Assembly (NCBI GenBank): GCA_002270565.1
Contig: NQMI01000234.1
Location: 1 to 41,246 of the forward strand
DNA: 41,246 nucleotides
DNA from: Stenocarpella maydis
Taxonomy: Eukaryota; Ascomycota; Sordariomycetes; Diaporthales; Diaporthaceae
Direction: 5' to 3'
The notes under the pieces were generated by a model, which was not told the origin of the DNA, made no database searches, and was given only the letters and a program-made list of their open reading frames with translations. How positions within the stretch are numbered: the stretch's first letter is position 1; each line of letters begins with the position of its first letter. Below are positions 10,573 through 20,990 of this stretch, in pieces. The position numbers and the translations under genes were made by a program.

Positions 10573-11528
10573 ATGATTCGAGAATTGAAAATGTACATCA
10601 TCCACCAAGCGAAGTCCTTGGGTGGCCGGAGAGGAGAGTACGTTGGTGTACGCCAAGGTGACGAAGAGACCTCTTCAGAGGCCGCCTGTGGATTAAGTAA
10701 GGAAGACAAAAGGACTCCGCGAATGGAGACACAAATTTGTGCTTCCTTCGTCGCAGCGGTTATGGGTGTAATGCTTGGCGTTCTCCTGGTCTTGTTCACC
10801 TTGGAATCGCAGACGTGCGAGGAGAACATATCGCAAAGAATATCCCCAGCCCATGCGGCGCACGGCCGTGAAGGTCTCTTGCCAAAAAGTCAGTATTCAT
10901 GGTGTTGGTGACAACGGGGTGCAGTTGGTAATGTGGTTAATGTTTAGTTGAGCAAAACACCTCGACCGTGTTCCAGCCTGATTATCTGTATTGGAACATG
11001 TCCGACTTCTCCTCAGAGAAGGCCTGGAGAGCTATAGGTGAGTGATAGTGTTGTGATTCTGATTTCCTTTAAGCACGATTGGTGTTGATAAATAGGCCGG
11101 AACGGAAATATTTATATCAAAGATCCATCACGTTTTGGACTCGAAGCTGGAATCGAGCAGAGCGGAGACTACGAAGCATTTTCGATTTCTGCCTTCCATC
11201 AGCTTCATTGCCTTGTAAGTTTAGACATCCCCCGAATACGAGTCCGACAGTTACCGATGAAGAGTTACAGAGACGTTTGCGCGAGGGATACGCCGCGCTC
11301 TTAGGTGGTTTCGAGTACAATGATCACACTGTGGGCCACGTAGATCATTGCTTCGACTATCTCCGCCAAGCAGTTCTCTGCAGAGCGGACATGACTATCG
11401 AAAAAGCGAGAGTTGACCACGATGGCCACCGTCGCGCGACGGATGGCTGGGGGACAGCTCACCAGTGCGCAGATCGGGCAGAGGTGATGAGAGTGAAGGC
11501 GGAATATCAATATAAATACGCAATTTGA
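10573..11528 (+). CDS. UstYa-like (DUF3328) membrane oxidase, copy 1
   Basis: Four exons fit in frame: 10573-10888, 10948-11037, 11096-11214, 11265-11528, giving 262 residues. Introns are 59, 58 and 50 bp. A single transmembrane helix lies at about residues 55-77 after a cytosolic tail. The hallmark HxxHC motifs are HQLHC (170-174) and HVDHC (200-204), followed by the usual YLRQ..LCRAD. UstYa-family proteins catalyse oxidative steps (macrocyclisation, hydroxylation, desaturation, chlorination) on fungal peptides and act on membranes of the secretory route. The third intron follows HQLHCL in phase 0, the same place as in two neighbours. The exact acceptor of that intron (11265) is chosen by frame. 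Confidence 0.85.
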
Positions 11529-12464
11529 TAGTTACTTGGAGTTTCAATCGTTAGATACGTGAATGGAATGGAGGGAGATGGTATTGAATAGCTGCTTAAA
11601 GCTTAAGAGTCGCTAAAAAGAGGACTCCGCCACCAGTTTACCATTGTAGCCGTCTGACGGAAGCCATGAGAAACTCATTATGTCAAAATGCCACCTTACT
11701 GCCAGCGCTTCCTCCTGCAAACCTCCGCATGATGAAAGGGGGGAGGGGCGGTCCCATTAAATGATGTTGCGGGAGCTGCCCTGGTGCGCGTGTGAGAAGT
11801 CCTGAAAAAATCATGTATATAGTGCTGCTGACTGAGGCGAGGTTGACAACAGACGATATGGCTGTAAAGTGAGAAAACGGACGAGCGTCTTGTGCTGGTG
11901 TGATAAGGACCTGTCAGTCTTGAGCTTAGTTGTACTGTAGCTGATAATTCCGCGTGTTGCAGCAGTATATAATCGGTATTTCTTTGATGTTATATGATTA
12001 ACAGTGATTCTCAATAAAGAATAGCAGTGGTTGTGGATGAGGTAGCACTTGAGTTGGGAGCGTGTGGTTAGAGCAGCTTGTGTTGAGGTCTTGGTGGTAA
12101 TCTTGGAAGCTGTGTGCCACTGATTGAGGGCTAGTGGCCTGGATACCTAACTCGAGGGCGAGAGATGCAGAAAACTAACTTCCTGGATCTGGGCCCTGGT
12201 CCGATAAGCATCTTTCGAGTTCCCTACTGGGGGCCCTGCTGACTAGATACGGACTAAAAAAGGGGGGGGGGCGATCCATGATCATATCTAGCGAAGGCCT
12301 GCTATTGGTATTTCATGCCAATTTCCATCTAGCTAAGGATTTCCGTCGAAAAATACACCCTCACGTTTACTATTCGTGGCTTTTGAACTCGCACGTTGAC
12401 TCTTCAGTTGTTTTGCCACGAGTCCTCATTTTGAACTCGTTAACGCCTCCAAGACTTTTACTCT
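11529..12464. other. Intergenic between UstYa copies 1 and 2
   Basis: About 0.94 kb with no convincing frame. It contains an A6-G10 homopolymer junction near 12256-12270. I searched for a short secreted precursor with repeated cores and basic cleavage sites and saw none. Confidence 0.5.
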
Positions 12465-13454
12465 ATGCTAGACAGCATGTTGGGCCGACAAATGGAGATT
12501 TCAAGCCAGTCACAGGGCCGGTCAGAGGAAGAACAACCGTTCCTTGAAGCTGACGTCCAGCCCAGGAACAGCCCCTCTGACTCGGTGCCGGCCTATAATA
12601 TATTATCTACCCGCCGGTACACATACTTGTATGCTTCCATGCTTATCGTCCTCGGCTCGGCCTTTCTCATCTCGGCGATCTGGTACAAACCTCCTGAATA
12701 CCAGTGTGTCCGTCAGTTAAACGTGTGGTGTAAGAAATGCGGGAGCAGGGCACGAATGAGGACCGTCATGATCGCTAACCATATCCCCTATAGCTCCCAT
12801 GCGCGAGGCTATCACTTACCATGAAGTTCTGTACGAGTCCTCGTCGAGGGCGGAATTCATGGGCGTTCCAACTCCGGAGTTGGAGCATGCTTGGGGTTCC
12901 CTATGGCAATGTAAGGAGGCTCGCCTGCTTTTCGTCATATCCACTCTGACGTCTGTTTGGCAGTCGGATCGCTGGGTATTCCCGACGAAAAGTTGGTCTT
13001 GTTGAACAAGTCTGCGACCGAGCGGGCTTGGCACCATCTCCCCCCGGAGGTTGGGGGAGGGGTTCAAGCGTACTTTGAAGGATTCCATCAAATTCATTGC
13101 TTGGTAAGATCAAATGTTGAGCGAAACTACACACTATGTAGCCGCCAGTCGCTAAAGCTGAAAACGCAGAACTTGGTACGGCAATACACATATCGCCATG
13201 AGTACAATTACAGCAATCTCCGCGACTTTGTTAATGTTAAAATCCCTGTGCTCGAGCATGTTGAACATTGCCTCGAGATCCTCCGCACGAAACTCATGTG
13301 TGATGCGGACACCACCCCGTTCTTAGCTCATGGGAACGCTAAACAGGGTATCATAATCGACACGAGTGCCCCGAGAAAGTGCCGCAACTTTGAGAACATG
13401 GTAGATTGGGCAAACTCTCACATAACCGTACCATTTGAGCTAAACGACGACTGA
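12465..13454 (+). CDS. UstYa-like (DUF3328) membrane oxidase, copy 2
   Basis: Four exons (12465-12729, 12794-12910, 12964-13103, 13170-13454) keep frame and give 268 residues. Introns are 64, 53 and 66 bp, all GT-AG. One transmembrane helix lies at about residues 53-74. The family block EFMGVPTPELEHAW is present, followed by motif 1 HQIHC (169-173) and motif 2 HVEHC (204-208) with EILR..LMCDAD. All four histidines and both cysteines of the HxxHC motifs are intact, so it should be active as a UstYa-type oxidase. The last intron follows HQIHCL in phase 0. It ends 64 bp from the converging stop of the copy on the minus strand. Confidence 0.88.
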
Positions 13455-13518
13455 GAACAGGGGAAATTAAGGAGCTTCTGGCATGTATTTTATGAGATGG
13501 TCATCAAAACAATCAACT

Positions 13519-14750
13519 TCATATATAAATCAGTACATTGCCGTACCTGATCCACTCTTCCCTGGCAAAGTTTTGAATGGCCCAGTGAGTCATTTGTTCG
13601 TAGTTCCTGCAGTAATGCGTATTCCCCATCAGTGGGGCTTTACCTCGAACAGTTCTGGGATCCTCCACAATGAGATACGGCGTGACATCCAAGTTGCATA
13701 TCAGCTCCTCACGAAGGACTTCGATACAGTTATCCGCTTCCTGTCTTGTCGGTGGTGTAAAGAGCGTCTGATTTAAATCTTTGTATATGTACCGTCGAAG
13801 TGATTTCTTGTGACCGTTCGATTAGTGTGAACGAGCCTTGGAAGCTGGATGTTAAGGAGTTTTGACCCACTAAACAATTCATATTCATCACAAAACCAGG
13901 AACTACAAAGACCTCGTCTTTGTTGTCTCTCGGAGCCATTTGCTTCTCCATCCCATCTACACGGCGAGATGAGATGCTGATGTTTTTCTCAGTCAGCGGG
14001 AGTAACCCGACTGCAATACAATGCTTCAGTAACCGTCAATTAGTTAAGATGGATGAAGTGCTGTGGCTTACAAGGGGTCAATGAGTCCCATCTAGACTCT
14101 CGTTCCACCGTTGGCGGCCCACGATACAACAAGTTTGATGCGAATTCATCATGGAAGTTCCTCAACTCGTATTCAATCGCACCTTCCGCCATGGCTGCTG
14201 AGAGTTTAGTATTGATAAAGGATAGTGGCATCGGCAGAGTATGTTAATTTTGTGCTGTACTTACAAAATGGCAGGAGGATCTTCAGGCATGCTACGTCTG
14301 AGACTGTGCTTTGAGTAGTAACTACATAGAAGACAACAGATGCCAGCAGGTATGCGATCGATCCTAGAATCAGAATATTTAGTGATACTCTTAGTGCCTG
14401 GATCGCGTGGCTGAGACTGGGAGTGCCCGCGTATGATAAAAATCGATGGGCTCAGGTGAGGGTTTGAAAGTGTCCCAGTCCACCAACTCGTTGTCAAATT
14501 ATTGTCGATATGTTTTAGCAATAGTAGCATACAGATTTACAGGAAAATGAGAATAATTGGGAACGTCTTCAGCTTTCCTTTTCCTTTTCAAAGGTGGGCA
14601 TCTCGGAGACCCTGAGAAATTCGGCCCAGCAAGCTCGCGCACTTTGGCCATGTTTGACCCCGCTTCCGAATGCTTGATGCAATGGACGTATTTCATCCTT
14701 GAATCATCCATGATCCCATTCTCTCGCACTGTTTTCACGAGACTCGACAT
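13519..14750 (-). CDS. UstYa-like protein lacking all HxxHC histidines (probable pseudoenzyme)
   Basis: Five exons on the minus strand fit in frame: 14533-14750, 14265-14416, 14072-14197, 13871-14010, 13519-13806, giving 307 residues. It has one transmembrane helix (about 83-104) and the family block GAIEYELRNF...YRGPPTVE. A C-terminal ICNLDVTPY...CRNYEQMTHWA region matches UstYa proteins. Where relatives have two HxxHC motifs it has MNMNC (207-211) and EADNC (235-239): each histidine is replaced, both cysteines remain. The intron after motif 1 is in the same phase-0 position as in copies 1 and 2. No stop or frameshift is needed, so this is divergence rather than obvious decay. The first exon and its 116-bp intron are the least certain part. 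Confidence 0.75.
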
Positions 14751-15463
14751 GTTGCGTGCGGAACCGCCGCCTCATTACCAAAGGATATTTGCTAGACTGC
14801 ATGTGACTTATCAAGCAAGCCCTGCGATATCATGCAGGGGGTCCACATAGCCTGATTGAAATCCCGATTCGATGCCACAGCCCAATTGCAGCGTACAAGG
14901 TTCTTTTGATACAGCTGGGCAAACCGCAACTAATCCGTTCGGTTGCAGCTGAAGGAGCCATGGGCTCGGTTGGCTCGGAACAAGCTCAGCTGTAGGATTC
15001 CCACCACCCACCAACACTGCCAAATGGTGGCTTCACGAGTCGTGCCCGGGTGGTACTTCCGGAGTACATGCATAGGTACACGGTGTGCTCCTCAGCACCC
15101 TGATAGATTATCACCAGCAGCTGCATGATCTGTCGTCAGCCCACCGGCCCTCGGCTGTTGGACCACATTATCGGCATTTCAGGTGCCGAGTTTTCTTTCT
15201 TTTGCGTCCGACTGTAGAAGAATGCCGGCACGGATTCCGCTCTGTGGACTTACCACGATGTGGGTCCATTCACACAATTCTGGGGTTTTTGATCTTCCCA
15301 GTATCTGGTCTGGCGCTTGCGAAGGCACCCAAACATTCTCACGTGCTAGGCTCTCTGAGCCACCATTCAAGACTTCCCACCCCTTTTCCATTGCCGTTGA
15401 GGCTCACTGACTCTCGTCCAACATAGGCCAAATCTGAATCTTTGCCATTTCCCAGCTACGACG
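14751..15463. other. Shared promoter region of two divergent UstYa-like genes
   Basis: About 0.7 kb between the minus-strand pseudoenzyme gene and copy 3. Small frames here have no signal peptide or repeats. Promoters for both genes must lie here; no specific operator was recognised. Confidence 0.5.
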
Positions 15464-16619
15464 ATGTTGTTCCGGTGGATTATGGATTCTACTAGATACA
15501 AGCGCCTGGATGCCCAGCTATCTACAGATGAAGATAATGACGAAGAAAGCCTGTACCCCAGTGGGAAGCAGCTAGTTGACGCTTCAAAACTGGGTGGCCA
15601 TACTAAATGGCGACTAACATCTCTCTTTTTCTGTCTCTTAACGATTATCTTTGCGTTACTTTACTTCCAGGAGAAGGCAAAATCAGTAGGGGAGAGCTAT
15701 GAGAAAGGCTGGTCTACTGACTTTGGTACGTTGTCCCTGGCTTTTCGAGATGAAAGCTCCAGATTTCCCGAAACAACAAGCACTGACTGAGCCATATGAT
15801 CAGCCTCCGTTCGTGGCCGCATTGGCACGGAGAGAAAGATATTTACCGGGGCTCCAGCATTCCGAAAAAATGGTACTATTTACGTACCACACCAAGATGA
15901 CATTCGATACGTGGGCGTCCCCAGCCCCGAACTAGATCATGCTTGGGAAAAGTTGGTTGGAGGCAAGATTCTGATCGAAGCGATAATTTGGGGCCTCTCT
16001 TGAATGCTTACTAAATTTCTCAAAGGCCGATATTTCCTCATTACTGAAGACGAGGCAAAGGCTACCTGGGGTTCTCGGTACAAGGACTACTGGTCGCCGG
16101 CTCGTGGTGGTTATGTTCTCGGGTACGCGAGCCACATCTCAAGCAGATCTTGAATGCACACACGGAATCTGACAGGTAACGAGCACACAGGCTCGACGTC
16201 TTCCATACTCTTCATTGTCTGAACAAGATACGCCAAAATCTGCACCCAGAGTACTATTCTCATGACCACGGAACCTCTGAAACAGGGCTTTTACACAATG
16301 GTAAGAGTAACGAACCTTCCAAGCCAGGACCATGCGCCAAACCCAAGAAATGTTAAAACTTAGGCTGACTGCATGTTCCTTTTTCTCTCTGCCAGGGCAT
16401 TGCATCGAACAAATCAGACAGTATATAATGTGTGCAGGTGATTTGACGGCTCTGGGAACGCGCTATTACCCAGGTATCGACCGTAACTATGTGCTTTCAG
16501 ATGTAGCCCACACGTGTCGCGATTTTCAGAGTATTCGCGATTGGACCTGGGAGCGATACAACGGCAGCTCAGCCGTCAAGCCGATGAGAGATGAAGGAGG
16601 CGAGGAGCTTAGCGAATGA
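15464..16619 (+). CDS. UstYa-like (DUF3328) membrane oxidase, copy 3
   Basis: Five exons (15464-15725, 15804-15962, 16026-16122, 16191-16300, 16396-16619) keep frame and give 283 residues. The N-terminus is acidic and the transmembrane helix is at about 50-68. Family blocks: YVGVPSPELDHAW, GGRYFLITEDEA, VFHTLHC (motif 1 at 178-182) and HNGHC (motif 2 at 208-212, split by an intron) followed by IEQIRQYIMCAGD. All motif histidines are present. The second intron (15963-16025) only works with a GC donor (GCAAGA...AAG); no GT donor restores the frame. Its intron layout differs from the other three, suggesting an older split. A start at 15482 is also possible. Confidence 0.87.
15963..16025 (+). other. 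GC-AG intron
   Basis: Splitting at GCAAGA and rejoining after CAAAG links LVG to GRYFLI, the conserved UstYa order. The nearby GT dinucleotides at 15952 and 15956 shift the frame. GC-AG introns are known but a small minority in fungi. Confidence 0.7.
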
Positions 16620-17379
16620 AAAGTGTACCATATGTCGAGTCCAACACCGACATAAGATAGTAAACATCGACCTCATGAGTTCATGAGTAATTTGTTGAAT
16701 GCCTGAAAATACAATTTGATTCTTGGTCTGCAATTTACTACCGAATATTTGCGAAGGAGGTCACGAGTTTACCTAGGTACCTACCTAGTATATACCCAGA
16801 GTTGTGAGAATACAAAAAGGCTGAAATATAAAGTAATAAATATGATAAATATAAATATTAAAGTACAAAATTAAACAGAAATATAAGATGTATATTAAAT
16901 CTAAATAAAGTATAAAGAAAACATGTAGAAAACAAAAATAAGATATAGAATATAAAATATGATATTTATTTTACATTTTATATTACTCAAATACAAATAT
17001 AAGAACACAGCCACACCTCTGTACATACCCGAGGACAGATTTGCACTACTTCCATCGCTGACCGATCTTCCCTATGCTCCATTGCCGAACGGCGGGCTAG
17101 CAGGATCACGCAGGCAGGCAGCCCCTGTGGCGCACCATACTGACCCCGCGAACCTCAGAACCGCCAATCTTGGGAGGGGTAACATTCAGGCCGATTAAGA
17201 TACCTCTTGGGACCCACCTGCCTATCACACATAAATACGCCAAAGACGAAGCAACATACCAGCAGATGCATCTCCTGAAGACATGTGCTCGCATTCAACA
17301 GCTCACAAACATTACCGACTCATCACGCTCACCTTTTATTGTATCCCAATCGCACCAGTTCCTTCCACCACTTCTCATC
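16620..17379. other. AT-rich intergenic region
   Basis: Very AT-rich from about 16800 to 17000. A CCTAGGTACCTACCTAG-like palindromic stretch lies at about 16771-16788. No gene seen. Promoter of the M3 peptidase gene lies in the 3' part. Confidence 0.5.
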
Positions 17380-19759
17380 ATGAGCTTCCTCCGAAACCAA
17401 CTGTCTGCTGCTCAGCGACCTCCGTTGTTTGATGGCACGCCAGCCTCGATCAAGGCCGATGCTGAAATGCTCATTGCTAACACTGTCGCCACATGGGACT
17501 CGATAGTATCTAAGCTACCAGTCGAGGAGGCTACCTTTCAAAACACCATCATACCCATCATTAACGACGAGAATGCAAAGTTACAGAAGCAACGAGTTTG
17601 TGTGTGACCCCTAAGTGATGGCTCCCCTCTTTTGTGTGAGGCTTTACTGACCCAGGTACACACCAGTGAGCTTTTACGCGTCTACCTCACCGTCAAAGGA
17701 CCTCCGGGAGGCGTCCAACGCGGCTGGCAGGCTCTTCAATAACGCTGAAATCGAATTGTACTCGCGCCAAGACATATTCCTGCGGGTAGACGCAGTCAAG
17801 CAACAGCTAGACAACCAACCTGAAATATCTCTTGATGAGGAATCTCTGTACTACTTGCAAAAACTGCATCGCCTTTTCTACCAGAAGGGCTGCGGCATTA
17901 CCGATGAAGGTCAAAGAAATGAATTCAAGGCCAAGATGAAGCGTCTCGGGGACCTAGTTCGCGAATGCAACAAGAACCTTAATGAAGACAGCTCTGGGGT
18001 TTGGCTGGTGTCAGAAGAACTGGAGGGCATGCCGCAGTCACTCATAGTCCGACTGAAGCAAGGAGAGGATGATCGATCAGGACAATTTTGGTTGCCGACC
18101 AAAGTGCCTTTCAGCAGCCCTGCCATCACCAACGCAAGGAGTGAGGCCACACGGAAACGGATATACTCCGCCGTCCAGAACAGGATGAAGATGAATGTGC
18201 ACCTATTCCGGGAGATCGTACTCCTGCGTGATGAAACAGCGCGGATGCTAGGGTACAGCGATCATGCCTCGTTAAAAACGGCCGACAAGATGATGCGGAC
18301 CCCAGAAGCAGTGGAAACACTGCTCTCCGATATACGCAAGGCCGTGGGGCCCCTGGCCGCGCAGAATGCGGAGGAGCTTCTCAAGCTCAAAAAGGACGAG
18401 GCCAAGTCACGCGGCACCAATGCAGAAGAGCTTTACTTTTGGGACCTGTCATACTATTCAGCACTGCGAAGCGAGAAGGAGATACAACAAAGTAGGTCGG
18501 TCTCTGAATATTTCGAACTCAACACAACTCTGAAGAAGCTCCTGGATATGATTGAGCAGCTGTTTGGCGCAAAGTTCCGGAGGATAGATACCCGACGGCT
18601 GGATGAAGCCAATGATGCACTAGTCTGGCACGAGGATGTACAAATGTACTCCGTCTGGAACGTCGATGGCGACGACGAATTCCTTGGATACGCTTATCTG
18701 GATTTCTTCCCGCGCGATGGGAAGAACAGCCACGCAGGGGCCTATCCCTTGCAATTCGTAAGTTCTAATACCCCAATATCTCATGTAGAAGACGTCTTTC
18801 TGAATAACGACGACACAGGGATACGAGAAGACAGACGGGAGCCGGTTCTATCCGTCCTCAGCGCTGGTAATGAATTACCAGCGCCCAACAGACGCAAGGC
18901 CCACTCTCCTGAGTCTAGATGAAGTACGAAAGTTGTTTCACGAGCTCGGCCATTGCCTGCATGCCCTGTTCACACGGGCTAAGTACGCAGCTTTAAACCG
19001 CGTGGACCGCGACTTCGTTGAAGCACCAAGCATGATGCTAGAGCAATTCTTCTGGGTGGAGCGCCATATCAAGGATGTCTCTCTTCATTACTCCCACATC
19101 GACCACGACATGAAGGAGAAGTGGAAATCAACCTTGGCGGACCGTGGTGAGAGCGATATTCCCGAGATACCAATGCAACTGGACGACGATCTCGTACACA
19201 ATCTAGCACAGACCAACCAGAACAAGGCTGTTCAGGATCAGCTCAAAGAACTCTTCTTTGCCACATACGATATGCTCATCCACACGCCTTCCTCGCATGC
19301 AGAGCTGGAGAAACTAAATCTGACGGAACTCTTCAACAAGACACGTTCGGACATTTACAAGGTTCGTGGCGGGGAGGCTCTGGGGGAAGGTTGGGAATGG
19401 TGCCATGGCCAGACAGTCTTTCGCAACGTCCTTAATCGCTACGACGCCGGGTACTACAGCTACATATTGTAAGTATTACCCTATGCACTTGTTTCTTGGG
19501 GTTTGGTTTTGTGCTGACTTGGAGCAGAGGCAGAGTGTTCGCGTTAGACATTTTCGACACGGGATTCAAGGAAGATACCACAAGCCGAGAAGCAGGTCGA
19601 AAATACTGCGACATGGTCTTCCGAGTCGGCGGGCGCCAGGCTGAAATGAAGACTTTGACGGATTACTTGGGCCACAAACCTAGTATTCAGCCCTACCTTG
19701 CTTGGCTGCAGAACTCGAGCAGTGACAACCCTTCAAGCAATCTAGGCGAGGGCGTATGA
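17380..19759 (+). CDS. M3-family (thimet/saccharolysin-like) oligopeptidase, cluster-type
   Basis: Four exons (17380-17599, 17667-18757, 18819-19468, 19528-19759) give 730 residues. The zinc site is clear: HELGH at 478-482 and the third ligand E505 in FVEAPSMMLEQ. No signal peptide. Compared with housekeeping thimet-type enzymes, as known to me, two regions differ. The loop between HELGH and RDFVE is two residues shorter and lacks the usual Gly-Thr. The substrate loop FGHLxGGYDA reads FRNVLNRYDA, so the conserved His is N640 and the Gly pair is N643-R644; Y645, Y649 and Y652 remain. Dikaritin clusters such as phomopsin include an oligopeptidase next to UstYa genes for precursor processing; that role is inferred here from context. 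Confidence 0.85.
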
Positions 19760-20409
19760 GCTAGGTCTACAGGTGTCACGTGTCAGGGGCTCCACTTATT
19801 GTCTGCTCTATTGTATAAAAGCGAGCTTCCCCACCCCCTTGTCTTTAGACTAGAATACTACCAGACAGTTTGCTCTATTCGAATGCCCTGCTCGGTTTCA
19901 TACATCACAGCTATGAGCCCGGGAGGCGAAACTAAGCTAACCGGTGTAGCCTGTAACTTTCCCTGTTACTGTATCCCTAGGAGGTTGGGAGTTCGAGCAA
20001 TTATGTGGGCGCTAATAGCGCATTTGAGGTTTAATCACGGGTTATCTCCTATAAAAGAAGAATAAATCGTGCTTGGTTAGCTCACTCGTTGAAATTCTTC
20101 GTGAACTGGGGGGTGTGTCACGATATAAAGCTAGGGGAACTATACGGGGTGTGTCGGCACACTTTTGTCCTAATAGTACAGTGGTCTTTTTCGTGTGACA
20201 ACAGGTCCATGGGTTCGCCCAGGGTGAGGGTCAAGTCAGGAAGAAAGGTGACATTGGCGACTAACTCATTCCTGTGGAGAGCTCAGCACCACTTTCGGTC
20301 CCTGCCTTCTCTCTTGATTGCATAGTGCAGATGTATCTCCTTCCTTTGCGTGTCTCTCCCGATAGAATTACTGAATATCGATAAGTATAAAGAGTACTTT
20401 TGTCTATAA
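19760..20409. other. Intergenic, no gene seen
   Basis: Downstream of the M3 gene. TATAAAAG at 19814 and short frames occur without domain features. Nothing supportable as a gene. Confidence 0.45.
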
Positions 20410-20889
20410 TTATAAGCAAATACACGACTGCTGACTCTTCTTGCACATGGCACACCAATGGTAGCTGGTTATAGTCTTGCCTGTATGGTACACAAAACCT
20501 ATCAGCAGCAGCGGGCAGTCACCTCGGCGCGCCTGGCCAGCCACTACTGCTACTGCTGGAAAAAAAAAAGGGGGGGGGGGTGAGAGAGACCAACCGATGA
20601 TTGGGTCCAGGAAACGAATTATGTCTTGCCCGGTGAAGGGCGAGTCGGTTGACTGACAGAGGGCCTTCTCCCGAAAGGTATCGAAGCGAGCAGACCAGAG
20701 AGAGAGGCCATAGGTTGTCATGGGGGCAGACCCTTGCAGCTTGAGCTTCTTGATGGTTCTCTTCGACGAGATGCGGTCCTTAGAGGCATTAGCAACGATC
20801 TTGCTAATAGAGGCCTGGCCAATCCTACGGTGGGAAGGCTGGGGTTCATCATCACTAAACTGGATATCAGACAAGTTCAGGCCGGGCAA
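20410..20889 (-). pseudogene. N-terminal fragment of a conserved fungal protein, family uncertain
   Basis: A frame starting MPGLNLSDIQFSDDEPQP runs about 100 residues with a basic region and a block SLWSARFDTFR...PFTGQDIIRFLDPIIG (about 20595-20700) that looks like a conserved helical start of a repeated fungal gene family. I suspect a DUF3435-like or similar tyrosine-recombinase-related family, but cannot confirm. After that block the frame enters an A10-G10 homopolymer stretch (about 20562-20580) and loses family character, so the gene appears 3'-truncated. It sits about 100 bp outside the left arm of the foldback element. Confidence 0.4.
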
Positions 20890-20990
20890 GTTATGGTTTT
20901 AAACGCCATTCATTATGAAAGGAGGCTCTGATGGGGTTAGGCAGTGCGGATGGGATTGCACGAAAGGGGACTATGATGGTGGTGGTGGTG

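Noticed and set aside
13519..14530. Treating the minus-strand UstYa copy as a frameshifted pseudogene
   Set aside because: The N-terminal frame change is explained by a GTATGC...CCCAG intron (14417-14532) that restores phase, so no indel is needed.
14557..14850. Plus-strand frame opposite the first exon of the UstYa pseudoenzyme
   Set aside because: No signal peptide, repeats or domain; the minus-strand exon fits a five-exon model in phase.
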